A stretch of 44,633 bases of DNA from an uncultured Collinsella sp. (GTDB taxonomy: Bacteria; Actinomycetota; Coriobacteriia; Coriobacteriales; Coriobacteriaceae): positions 1-44,633 of the forward strand of contig UQHT01000024.1 in the NCBI GenBank assembly GCA_900540875.1, read 5' to 3'. The position numbers and the translations under genes were made by a program. The notes under the pieces are model-generated. The model saw nothing but the letters and a program-made list of their open reading frames with translations. It did not search any database and was not told the DNA's origin. This document shows, piece by piece, positions 32,355 through 39,725 of this stretch; position 1 is the first letter of the stretch, and every line of letters begins with the position of its first letter.

Positions 32355-32710
32355 CCGCGGTCTCGTCCTACATCGCCTACGCGCGGGCACTCAATAGGCT
32401 GGGTTGGACGCCGGCCGAGTTTGCGGTGGCGGAGTCGTTTGTCGTGCGCCTGCGCGGCATGCTGGGACGGCGTCCGGTTGCCGCCAACGGCCTGCCGCTC
32501 GTCATGGCGTTTCCACGCTGCTCTTCGGTCCACACGTGTTTTATGGCCTATCCCATCGACATCGCCTTTATCGATGCACGTGGCTATGTCCTCGTATGCT
32601 ATGAAAACGTACGTCCCTGGCGTATGTGCTCCTGCCCCGGCGCCTGGGCCGTACTAGAGCGTCCTTCAATCATTGTTTCGACCCCTGCTCTCCAACGCGT
32701 GCCGGCTTAA
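32351..32710 (+). CDS. DUF192 domain protein
   Basis: A 119-residue protein made almost wholly of a DUF192 domain. The family signature runs from FPRCSSVHTCFMAYPIDIAF (about residues 55-74) to RPWRMCSCPGAWAVLE near the end. DUF192 proteins are small beta-rich proteins of unknown function. There is no obvious signal peptide here, unlike many family members. The GTG start at 32351 overlaps the previous stop. Being last in the Tad operon suggests a related envelope task, unproven. No terminator is obvious before the following module. Confidence 0.78.
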   Translation: MTAVSSYIAYARALNRLGWTPAEFAVAESFVVRLRGMLGRRPVAANGLPLVMAFPRCSSVHTCFMAYPIDIAFIDARGYVLVCYENVRPWRMCSCPGAWAVLERPSIIVSTPALQRVPA

Positions 32711-32728
32711 GAATTGGCGACAGCGGAC

Positions 32729-32743
32729 TTTCGTCATACGAAA
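32729..32743. promoter_or_regulatory. Inverted repeat TTTCGT-CAT-ACGAAA before the toxin-antitoxin pair
   Basis: A perfect 6-bp inverted repeat with a 3-base spacer, 26 bases upstream of the first gene. A possible -10 (TAAGAT) lies at 32749-32754. It is a plausible operator for autoregulation by the ribbon-helix-helix protein. Confidence 0.45.
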
Positions 32744-32768
32744 TTGGGTAAGATGGAGGAGAAGATGC

Positions 32769-33035
32769 ATGGATGTTGAGATCCATCCCAACGCTAAAAA
32801 GCACCTGACGGAAAAGCAGGTGCTTAGCGCTTGGCTTGCGGTTACTGAGTGCATTCGTCGCGAGTCGAAGGACGAGCCGCCGAGATGGCTTGCGATTGGA
32901 TGGCTCCCAGACGGACGAAGCGTGGAGCTTGTCGCGGTCGAGCTTGTCCGTGGGTGGCTTATCATTCATGCCTTGTCTCCAGTCCAGAAGAAATTTTGGC
33001 AGGAGATTGAACGGGCTCGGCAAAGGGGTCGATGA
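32769..33035 (+). CDS. Putative toxin of a BrnT-like toxin-antitoxin pair
   Basis: An 88-residue protein beginning with MDVEIHPNAKKHLTEK. It has the layout of small actinobacterial proteins with an IHPxAxKH start, a WLAIGWLPDGRSVELVAVEL sheet and an IIHALSP end, which are BrnT/RelE-fold toxins (ribonucleases) paired with ribbon-helix-helix partners. The assignment rests on pattern memory. AGGAGAAG precedes the start. The stop overlaps the next start (ATGATGA). GC content is lower than in the pilus operon, consistent with acquisition. Confidence 0.65.
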   Translation: MDVEIHPNAKKHLTEKQVLSAWLAVTECIRRESKDEPPRWLAIGWLPDGRSVELVAVELVRGWLIIHALSPVQKKFWQEIERARQRGR

Positions 33036-33319
33036 TGGGCAAGACGTATACGGCCGCTAAAGGTCAGGTTGTAACGGATGAAATGATTGACGCGTGGTGC
33101 GAGTCGTACGAGCGCGGAGAGTTTCCGGATGGCGAACATACCGTTGGTGGGATCGTGCATGGACGGCCCCCGCTCTCAGGTGAGGGGACGGCAACGTTGT
33201 CGGTCAAGATTCCTCTGGGAATGAAGGAGGCCATTCGTCGACGGGCGGCTGCCGAGGGGATGACGCCAAGTGAGTTTGCCCGTGCGGCTCTGAGCGAAAA
33301 ACTTCTTGCTGCCGGCTGA
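33032..33319 (+). CDS. Putative ribbon-helix-helix antitoxin
   Basis: A 95-residue protein. The N-terminal half is acidic and could wrap the toxin. The C-terminal half (about 53-92) reads TATLSVKIPLGMKEAIRRRA, then AAEGMTPSEFARAALSEKL: a strand followed by two helices, the ribbon-helix-helix DNA-binding fold. Domain order is reversed relative to many antitoxins, where the DNA-binding part is N-terminal, but it agrees with BrnA. It overlaps the upstream gene by four bases; an ATG at 33035 is an alternative start. It probably represses the pair through the inverted repeat at 32729. Confidence 0.7.
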   Translation: MMGKTYTAAKGQVVTDEMIDAWCESYERGEFPDGEHTVGGIVHGRPPLSGEGTATLSVKIPLGMKEAIRRRAAAEGMTPSEFARAALSEKLLAAG

Positions 33320-33382
33320 TGTCTCTGACGTGCCGATTTATAGAACCGAGGCTGTGCTCAAAAACTTTTTTAAAATTCTCGG

Positions 33383-33410
33383 TTGACCGGAACGCGTCCT
33401 TGGTTATACT
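33383..33410 (+). promoter_or_regulatory. Promoter of tRNA-Phe
   Basis: TTGACC (33383-33388) and TATACT (33405-33410), 16-base spacer, with an A/T-rich tract just upstream that may act as an UP element. Confidence 0.75.
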
Positions 33411-33442
33411 AATCAAGCCTTGAAACAAGGCACACCTCAAAT

Positions 33443-33515
<73 letters not shown>

Positions 33516-33528
33516 CCTTGAATTGACT

Positions 33529-33555
33529 AGGACCTCTGCAAAGGGGTCCTTTTCT
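33529..33555 (+). terminator. Terminator of tRNA-Phe
   Basis: AGGACC (33529-33534) pairs with GGTCCT (33545-33550), extended by CT/GG bases inside, followed by TTTTCTTTT. Beyond it, to 33811, I see no gene; a TATACT at 33741-33746 may be the -10 of the glycosidase-family gene. Confidence 0.7.
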
Positions 33556-33811
33556 TTTATGTAGGGTTCTGCGGAAACTGCGTCCCAGAATAAGGGCTCA
33601 GAACGGGACACACTTTCCGGTGCCTGCCTCCGGCGCGCGTACACACCTCGTCGCACCATTCCGAGCCCGCCCGCCCCAGACATTCCTCCCACTTTCGCGT
33701 CACTTTGCAGACCGTTCGGTCGCCTGTCCGCACACGCGGGTATACTCAAAACGATACTTATCCTATGCAATACGATGCGGGTTCGACCTGCATGATCCGA
33801 AGGGGGCAGTG

Positions 33812-34873
33812 ATGGAGAGGATACTCGGCGTTAATCTCTCTGGCTGGTTTATTCCCGAGCCTTGGGTGACCCCGTCGCTGTACGCGGCGACCGGCGCATC
33901 CAACGCAGCCGAGCTGCAGGAGGCCATGGGTACCGCCGCTTACAACGAGCGCATGCGTCGTCATTACGAGACGTTTGTGAGCGAGGACGATTTTCGCCGC
34001 ATGGCGCAGATCGGTCTCAATGCCGTGCGTCTGCCGGTGCCCTGGTATGCCTTTGGCTCACAGGAGTCCGATGCCTCCTACATATCGGTTGTCGATTACA
34101 TCGACCGCGCGATTGAGTGGGCTGTCAAGTACGATATCCGCGTGCTGCTCGATCTGGCAACCGTGCCCGGTGGCCAGGGCGATTCCAACGATTCGCCCAC
34201 CACGCCGGAGGCTGTCGCCGAGTGGCATTCGTCCACCAACGGCCGTCATGTCGCACTCGACGTGCTCGAGCGCTTGGCCGATCGCTATGGCGAGGCCGAG
34301 AGCCTGCTGGGCATTGAGCTGCTGGACACGCCGCAGATGAGCGTTCGCAAGAGCCTCTTCACCATGACGGATGGCATTCCTGCTCACTACCTGCGCAATT
34401 TCTATCGCGATGCCTACGAGCTCGTTCGTTCGTATATGCCCGAGGATAAGATCGTCGTCTTCTCGTCGTCGGGGCATCCCAGCGAGTGGAAGCATTTTAT
34501 GCGCGGCGCCAAGTACAAGAACGTCTACATGGACCTTCACCTGTACCATTACCGCGACGAGTATGCGCTCGACATCACGAGCCCTCGCGGGCTGACGACG
34601 GCGATTTCGCGTAACAAGCGCGAGCTTAAAGAAGCGATTTCGACTGGGTTCCCCGTGCTGGTGGGCGAATGGTCGGGCGCGGCGATCTTTGCCAACTCGT
34701 CGGTTACGCCCGAGGGCCGCAATGCCTACGAGCGCGTGTTTATCGCCAACCAGCTGGCTTCGTTTGCGCCGGCTGCCGGTTGGTTCTTCCAAACGTGGAA
34801 GACCGAGAAGCGCATTGCAGCATGGGACGCCCGCGCGGCGCTCGGTACGCTCGAGCGCGGCATGATTGAATAG
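33812..34873 (+). CDS. GH5-family (exo-beta-1,3-glucanase-like) protein lacking the acid/base Glu
   Basis: A 353-residue TIM-barrel protein of glycoside hydrolase family 5, closest in pattern to exo-1,3-glucanases: LGVNLSGWF at the N-terminus, the RLPVPWYAFG strand, DLHLYHY (about 245-251), the nucleophile motif VGEWSGA with Glu286, and FFQTWKTE. The acid/base motif, normally IELLNEP, reads IELLDTP, so the catalytic Glu is Thr173. Hydrolysis by the usual mechanism is therefore unlikely; it may bind sugar or have a shifted mechanism. No signal peptide, so cytosolic. The ATG at 33812 follows AAGGGGGCAG. rsmI begins six bases after its stop. Confidence 0.85.
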   Translation: MERILGVNLSGWFIPEPWVTPSLYAATGASNAAELQEAMGTAAYNERMRRHYETFVSEDDFRRMAQIGLNAVRLPVPWYAFGSQESDASYISVVDYIDRAIEWAVKYDIRVLLDLATVPGGQGDSNDSPTTPEAVAEWHSSTNGRHVALDVLERLADRYGEAESLLGIELLDTPQMSVRKSLFTMTDGIPAHYLRNFYRDAYELVRSYMPEDKIVVFSSSGHPSEWKHFMRGAKYKNVYMDLHLYHYRDEYALDITSPRGLTTAISRNKRELKEAISTGFPVLVGEWSGAAIFANSSVTPEGRNAYERVFIANQLASFAPAAGWFFQTWKTEKRIAAWDARAALGTLERGMIE

Positions 34874-34879
34874 GTTGAT

Positions 34880-35758
34880 ATGACGCAAAACAGCGCCCAT
34901 ACGGGCAAACTCTATGTGGTCGGCACGCCCATCGGCAACCTGGGCGACCTGTCCCCGCGCGTTGGTGAGGCCTTTGCCGCTGCTGATGCCATCTGCTGCG
35001 AAGACACGCGTGTGACGTCAAAGCTACTGATGCACCTGGGCATTTCCAAGCCGCTTGTCCGTTGCGACGAGAATGTGATCGCCAGCCGCGCCGCCGGCCT
35101 GGTCGACCGTCTGCTGGCGGGGGAGACCCTCGCTTTTGCCTCGGACGCCGGCATGCCGAGCGTGTCCGATCCCGGCCAGGCGCTGGTCGAGGCGGCGCGT
35201 GAGGCCGATGTGCTCGTCGAAGTTATTCCCGGGCCCTCTGCTTGCGTCACGGCGCTTGTTTCGTCCGGCATTCCCTGCGAGCATTTTTTCTTCGAGGGCT
35301 TTTTGGGCCGAAAGCACGGCGACCGTGTGCGCCGTTTGCAGCGCCTTGCCGTGGTGCCCGGCGCACTCATCTTCTACGAGTCTCCACATCGCATCGTGGC
35401 GACGCTCGAGGCCGTGGCGGAGGTCTTTCCCCAGCGTGAGGTTGCCGTCTGCCGCGAACTCACCAAGCTGCACGAGGAGGTCTTGCGCGGGCCCGCTGAC
35501 CAGCTTGCCGAGGAGCTGCGTGCTCGCGGCGAGGTAAAGGGCGAGATTGCGCTGGTCATCGCGCCGCCGAGCGAGGATGAGGAGGCCGGCATCGCGCCGG
35601 TCGGCGCCACGGCAGCGGATCCCGACGAGGCCCTGCGCGAGGATATCCGCACCGCGCTCGAGGAGGGGGAGCCCGCCTCTGCGGTGGCCAAACGCCTGTC
35701 TCAGAAGTATTCGCGCCGCAAGCGCGATGTCTATGCCATGGTGCTCGATATGCAATAG
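34880..35758 (+). CDS. rsmI: 16S rRNA (cytidine-1402 2'-O) methyltransferase
   Basis: A 292-residue SAM-dependent enzyme of the tetrapyrrole-methylase fold that modifies C1402 in the ribosomal P site. Motifs in order: GTPIGNLGDLSPR, CCEDTRVT, SDAGMPSVSDPG, IPGPSA, YESPHR and RELTKLHEE. A C-terminal helical part (about 235-292) is usual. The gene shares a short gap with the upstream glycosidase-family gene, and the ribosome site is weak, so coupling is possible. metG follows after 69 bases. Confidence 0.96.
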   Translation: MTQNSAHTGKLYVVGTPIGNLGDLSPRVGEAFAAADAICCEDTRVTSKLLMHLGISKPLVRCDENVIASRAAGLVDRLLAGETLAFASDAGMPSVSDPGQALVEAAREADVLVEVIPGPSACVTALVSSGIPCEHFFFEGFLGRKHGDRVRRLQRLAVVPGALIFYESPHRIVATLEAVAEVFPQREVAVCRELTKLHEEVLRGPADQLAEELRARGEVKGEIALVIAPPSEDEEAGIAPVGATAADPDEALREDIRTALEEGEPASAVAKRLSQKYSRRKRDVYAMVLDMQ

Positions 35759-35827
35759 ATGGAGGATATCCAGCCCTTGCGCTAGAATCATCCCCTGTAT
35801 GCAACGTTTTTCTGGAGGACAAACCCC

Positions 35828-37429
35828 ATGGATCAAAGCAAGCCTTCGTTCTTTATCACGACGCCCATCTACTACGTCAACGCCGATCCGCACTTGGGCA
35901 CGGCTTATTCCACCATCATCGCCGACGTTCAGGCTCGCTATCGCCGCTCCGCCGGCTATAACGTCAAGTTCCTGACCGGCATGGACGAGCACGGCGAGAA
36001 GGTCGCCGAGGCCGCAGCCAAGCATGGCATGACGCCGCAGGAGTGGACCGATAGCCAGGCCCCGCACTTCAAGGAGCTTTGGAGCAAGCTCGAGATTTCC
36101 AACGACGACTTCATCCGCACCACCGAGCCGCGCCAGCATCATGCCGTGCAGTACCTGTGGGAGCGCATGAAGGAGTCCGGTTACCTGTATAAGGGCAGCT
36201 ACGACGGTTGGTATTGCGTGCCTGACGAGACCTACTTCACTGATACGCAGGTCCAGAAGGGCGACGAGGAGTACGGCAGCGTCGGCCAGCATCTATGCCC
36301 CGACTGCCACCGTCCGCTTGAGCGCGTCCAGGAGGAGTCCTACTTCTTTAAGCTTTCCGCCTTCCAGGACAAGCTTCTCAAGCTCTATGACGAGCACCCC
36401 GACTTTGTCGAGCCTGCGTTCCGCATGAACGAGGTTCGCAGCTTTGTCGAGGGCGGCCTCAACGACCTTTCCGTGAGTCGCACGAGCTTTGACTGGGGCA
36501 TCCAGGTTCCGTTTGACGAGGGCCATGTGACCTATGTATGGTTTGACGCGCTGCTCAACTATATGACGGCCGTCGGCTACGGTGTCGACACCGACGAGGC
36601 GCGTGCCGAGCTGGCCTATCGCTGGCCCGCGCAGTTCCACATCGTGGGTAAGGACATCATCCGCTTCCACTGCGTCATTTGGCCCGCGATGCTCATGGCC
36701 ATCGGCGAGGCCCTGCCCGAGCACGTCTTTGCCCACGGCTTCCTGACCGTGCGCAATGCCGAGACCGGTAAGGCCGAGAAGATGTCCAAGAGCCGCGGCA
36801 ACGCCATCGCTCCGCAGGACGTTATCGACATGCTGGGCGTCGAGGGCTACCGCTATTACTTTATGACCGACGTGGTCCCCGGCACCGACGGCGCCATCAG
36901 CTTCGATCGTATGGAGCAGGTCTACAACGCCGATCTGGCCAACAGCTGGGGCAACCTCATTTCGCGCTCGCTCAACATGAGCGCAAAGTACTTTGACGGC
37001 TGCGCGCCCGCCAAGCCCGCATCGTTCGATGCGTTCGACAACCCGCTGGCAAAGATCGCCGATGGCCTGGTCGACCGCTACATGGCCAAGATGGACGTGC
37101 TCGATTACGGCGGAGCCAAGGATGAGGTCATGGAGCTCATCCACGCCGCCAACCACTACATCGAGGACTCCGAGCCCTGGGCACTTGCCAAGGACGAGGC
37201 CAAGGCTGACGAGCTGGCGTTTGTGATCTACAACCTGCTCGAGGCCATCCGCATTGCCGCTCACCTGCTGATGCCGCTCATGCCTCAGACCTCTGCCGAG
37301 GCCCTGCGCCGCCTGTCCTGCGAGAACGAGGCCGCGACCGACGACCTCAAGGGCATTTGCGCTTGGGGCCTGCTTGCTGGTGGTCAGCCCGTCGAGAAGG
37401 GCGATCCGCTGTTCCCGCGTCTGGCGTAG
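35828..37429 (+). CDS. metG: Methionyl-tRNA synthetase
   Basis: A class I synthetase of 533 residues. The HIGH-type motif is PHLGTA (about 21-26) and KMSKS is at about 319-323. The zinc-knuckle region (about 125-165) keeps GWYC and LCPDC but lacks the full four-cysteine set, an intermediate between zinc and zinc-free forms. The anticodon-binding helical domain follows (about 370-520). The C-terminal Trbp111-like dimerisation domain of longer MetRS proteins is absent. TGGAGGA precedes the ATG. A terminator follows at 37473. Confidence 0.96.
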   Translation: MDQSKPSFFITTPIYYVNADPHLGTAYSTIIADVQARYRRSAGYNVKFLTGMDEHGEKVAEAAAKHGMTPQEWTDSQAPHFKELWSKLEISNDDFIRTTEPRQHHAVQYLWERMKESGYLYKGSYDGWYCVPDETYFTDTQVQKGDEEYGSVGQHLCPDCHRPLERVQEESYFFKLSAFQDKLLKLYDEHPDFVEPAFRMNEVRSFVEGGLNDLSVSRTSFDWGIQVPFDEGHVTYVWFDALLNYMTAVGYGVDTDEARAELAYRWPAQFHIVGKDIIRFHCVIWPAMLMAIGEALPEHVFAHGFLTVRNAETGKAEKMSKSRGNAIAPQDVIDMLGVEGYRYYFMTDVVPGTDGAISFDRMEQVYNADLANSWGNLISRSLNMSAKYFDGCAPAKPASFDAFDNPLAKIADGLVDRYMAKMDVLDYGGAKDEVMELIHAANHYIEDSEPWALAKDEAKADELAFVIYNLLEAIRIAAHLLMPLMPQTSAEALRRLSCENEAATDDLKGICAWGLLAGGQPVEKGDPLFPRLA

Positions 37430-37472
37430 AGACCGCGCGAGCGCCATATCGGCAATTTGCTGTTTAGATGTA

Positions 37473-37505
37473 AGGGCATGGCCGCAACGGTCCATGCCCT
37501 TTCGT
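37473..37505 (+). terminator. Terminator of metG
   Basis: AGGGCATGG (37473-37481) pairs perfectly with CCATGCCCT (37492-37500), followed by TTCGTTT. Confidence 0.7.
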
Positions 37506-37539
37506 TTCAAGACGCCGCCATCATGCTAAGGAGGCAACT

Positions 37540-38400
37540 ATGACAACTTCGCCTTTGGCAAACCCCACGGCAACAAGGGAGCTGCTGGAGGAGTTTGGCC
37601 TTGCGACCAAGCATCGCCTGGGCCAGAACTTTCTAATCGACAATCATGTGATCGAACGTATCTGCGAGCTTGCCGAGCTTGCAGGTGACGAGCGCGTACT
37701 CGAGGTGGGTCCAGGTTGCGGTACGTTGACACTTGCGTTGCTGCAGGAAGCGGCGTGCGTTACGTCCATTGAGGCCGATCCCGAGCTTGAGCCGGTGCTC
37801 GATGCCCACGCCGCCGACTATGCCAACTTCCGCTTTATCATGGGCGACGCGCTTAAGGTGGGCCCGGAGCAGATTGAGCAGGCTGCGGGCGGTGAGCCGA
37901 CGGTATTTGTCGCGAACTTGCCCTATAACGTGGCGGCGACGATCATTTTGCAATTTTTCCAGACGATGCCGGCGCTCAAGCGCGCCGTCGTCATGGTGCA
38001 AAAGGAGGTTGCCGATCGCATTGCCGCAGTGCCGGGCAACAAGACCTATGGCGGCTATACGGCAAAGCTTGGCCTGTATGCGCAGGTAACGGGTCGCTTT
38101 GAGGTGCCGCCGCGTTGCTTTATGCCGGCGCCACACGTGGACTCGGCCGTCGTGCGTATCGACCGTGTTGACGGTGTGGTGCCCGAAGGACTCGATCGCG
38201 AATTTGTGGCCCGCGTGATTGACGCTGCATTTGCTCAGCGTCGCAAGACCATCCGCAATTCCATGAGCGCCAACGGCTTTGCCAAGGACGTGCTCGATGC
38301 CGCCTTTGAGGCTTGCGGTATCGCACCCACCACGCGCGCCGAGACGCTCGGCGTCGCCGACTTTGTGTGCCTGGCTCGGGAGCTTTCCCATGACGCTTAA
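37540..38400 (+). CDS. rsmA: 16S rRNA (A1518/A1519-N6,N6) dimethyltransferase
   Basis: A 286-residue KsgA/RsmA. It dimethylates two adjacent adenosines in helix 45 and checks 30S maturation. Motifs: HRLGQNFLID (about 27-36), the SAM loop LEVGPGCGTLT, the acidic IEADP, the catalytic NLPYNV (about 127-132), and RCFMPAPHVDSAV. AAGGAGG precedes the start. The classical Gram-positive order metG-tatD-rnmV-rsmA is here metG-rsmA-tatD, without an RNase M5 gene. The last 11 bases overlap tatD. Confidence 0.96.
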   Translation: MTTSPLANPTATRELLEEFGLATKHRLGQNFLIDNHVIERICELAELAGDERVLEVGPGCGTLTLALLQEAACVTSIEADPELEPVLDAHAADYANFRFIMGDALKVGPEQIEQAAGGEPTVFVANLPYNVAATIILQFFQTMPALKRAVVMVQKEVADRIAAVPGNKTYGGYTAKLGLYAQVTGRFEVPPRCFMPAPHVDSAVVRIDRVDGVVPEGLDREFVARVIDAAFAQRRKTIRNSMSANGFAKDVLDAAFEACGIAPTTRAETLGVADFVCLARELSHDA

Positions 38401-39307
38401 TGCCGAACGCGTGACGTTTACCAAGAAAAAGAAGACGGTTGCTTGTCCCGTGCCCTTGGCACCGCTTGCCGACACACATGCGCATCTGCTTTCGTTCTGG
38501 GGCAAGGATGTGCCCGAGACACTCGTGCGTGCCAAGGCGGCAGGCATCGACCTGTTGGTGACGGTCTTCGACCCCATCGCCGACAAGCGCAGCGTGACGG
38601 ACTATAGCGACTGGCTCGTGCGCGAAATTCTGCCGATGCAGGATATCCCGCAGATCAAGTATCTTGCCGGCGTGCATCCGTATGGCGCGCCGGACTATAC
38701 CGACGACATTCACGCGCAGGTTGTTGCTGCGCTTGATGACCCTTTGTGCGCCGGTATTGGCGAAATCGGTCTGGACTACCACATGGACTATGACGACGAT
38801 ATCGCGCCGGCACCCCATAACGTGCAGATTGACTGCATGGCGCGCCAGCTCGAGCTTGCCGTGCGTCGTAACGTGCCGGTGGAGCTGCATCTGCGTCACG
38901 AGGACTCGGATGGGGAGCGCACCTCGCATATGGATGCGTACAACGTGCTGCGCGAGGTGGGTGTGCCTCAGGCCGGTTGCGTGCTGCACTGTTTTGGCGA
39001 GGACCGCGCCACGATGGAGCGCTTTGTGGAGTTGGGCTGCTATATCGCCTATGGTGGTGCGGCCACCTTTAAGCGCAACGACGACGTGCGCGAGGCATTT
39101 GCGGCAACCCCACTCGATCGAATATTGTTCGAGACGGATTGCCCGTATATGGCTCCGGAGCCCATCCGCGGTCTTGAATGCGAGCCCGCAATGATCTCCA
39201 TTACGGCAAACGCGCTGGTTAACGACCGTGTCGATCGCACTGGTGAGGACGCCGAAACAATCGCGCATGCCGCTTGGGAAAATGCCTGCAAACTTTTTCA
39301 AAAATAG
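38390..39307 (+). CDS. TatD-family metal-dependent hydrolase
   Basis: A 305-residue amidohydrolase-fold protein. The metal site is intact: ADTHAHL (about 31-37), GEIGLDYH (about 124-131), ELHLRHE (about 165-171), HCFGE and FETDCPYM. TatD relatives act as DNases or in tRNA/peptide quality control; the exact substrate is not known. It is longer than typical TatD (about 260), with an N-terminal extension rich in Lys (TFTKKKKTVAC) and an insert after the second motif. It starts inside rsmA, so translation is coupled. Confidence 0.9.
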   Translation: MTLNAERVTFTKKKKTVACPVPLAPLADTHAHLLSFWGKDVPETLVRAKAAGIDLLVTVFDPIADKRSVTDYSDWLVREILPMQDIPQIKYLAGVHPYGAPDYTDDIHAQVVAALDDPLCAGIGEIGLDYHMDYDDDIAPAPHNVQIDCMARQLELAVRRNVPVELHLRHEDSDGERTSHMDAYNVLREVGVPQAGCVLHCFGEDRATMERFVELGCYIAYGGAATFKRNDDVREAFAATPLDRILFETDCPYMAPEPIRGLECEPAMISITANALVNDRVDRTGEDAETIAHAAWENACKLFQK

Positions 39308-39310
39308 TTC

Positions 39311-39339
39311 TTGCGTTCGCGGTGGCGCTCCGTTATTCT
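39311..39339 (+). promoter_or_regulatory. Promoter of tRNA-Leu
   Basis: TTGCGT (39311-39316) and TATTCT (39334-39339) with a 17-base spacer, eleven bases before the tRNA. Confidence 0.65.
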
Positions 39340-39350
39340 AATTCCTGCAC

Positions 39351-39437
39351 GCGGGCGTGGCGGAATTGGCAGACGCGTACGGTTCAGGTCCGTATGGGGG
39401 CAACCCCATGAAGGTTCAAGTCCTTTCGCCCGCACCA
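39351..39437 (+). tRNA. tRNA-Leu (CAG)
   Basis: A class II tRNA of 87 bases including an encoded CCA. The acceptor GCGGGCG/CGCCCGC is perfect. The anticodon loop TTCAGGT gives CAG. A long variable arm (TGGGGGCAACCCCA) and the T-arm around GTTCAAG are present. The last 18 bases and the downstream terminator recur at 39609. Confidence 0.95.
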
Positions 39438-39479
39438 TTGATTGAAAGAGCTCCCAGCAATGGGAGCTTTTTTGTTATG
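39420..39479 (+). repeat. Direct repeat copy 1: tRNA-Leu 3' end plus terminator
   Basis: A 60-bp segment that starts in the T-arm of tRNA-Leu and runs past its terminator. It is identical at 57 of 60 positions to 39609-39668. Confidence 0.85.
39450..39473 (+). terminator. Terminator of tRNA-Leu
   Basis: GCTCCCA (39450-39456), loop GCAA, TGGGAGC (39461-39467), then TTTTTT. Confidence 0.9.
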
Positions 39480-39608
39480 TGCCCATCGCGGGGACTTGAA
39501 CCTGCGAAGGAGCGAGCGTCAAGAAAACGCGGAGCGTTTTTAGCGAGCTGGCAAGGACGCCGGCAGGCGGCCGATGCCGGTGCGGATCCTCGAAGCGGAT
39601 ACGCGGAC
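39480..39608. other. Spacer between tRNA-Leu repeats
   Basis: 129 bases with no gene. It holds GGACTTGAACCT (39492-39503), the exact inverse of the T-arm AGGTTCAAGTCC in tRNA-Leu (39412-39423), and a hairpin AAAACGC-GGA-GCGTTTT (39524-39540). It looks like residue from tRNA-gene recombination. Confidence 0.5.
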
Positions 39609-39668
39609 GTCCTTTCGCCCGCACCATTAAATGAAAGAGCTCCCAGCAATGGGGGCTTTTTTGTTATG
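39609..39668 (+). repeat. Direct repeat copy 2: orphan tRNA-Leu 3' end plus terminator
   Basis: Repeats 39420-39479 with three changes. It contains the 3' acceptor strand and CCA of tRNA-Leu without the rest of the gene, then a second terminator hairpin (about 39639-39662). It is a tRNA pseudogene fragment or an attachment-site footprint. Confidence 0.8.
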
Positions 39669-39725
39669 CACGATCTCCTTGGACGGGTATCCTAATGCCA
39701 ACGTGTGCCTATCAGAGGAGAGACC

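Noticed and set aside
39524..39540. Hairpin AAAACGC/GCGTTTT as a small RNA terminator
   Set aside because: There is no promoter or conserved transcript in the short spacer. It is probably part of the tRNA-related debris.
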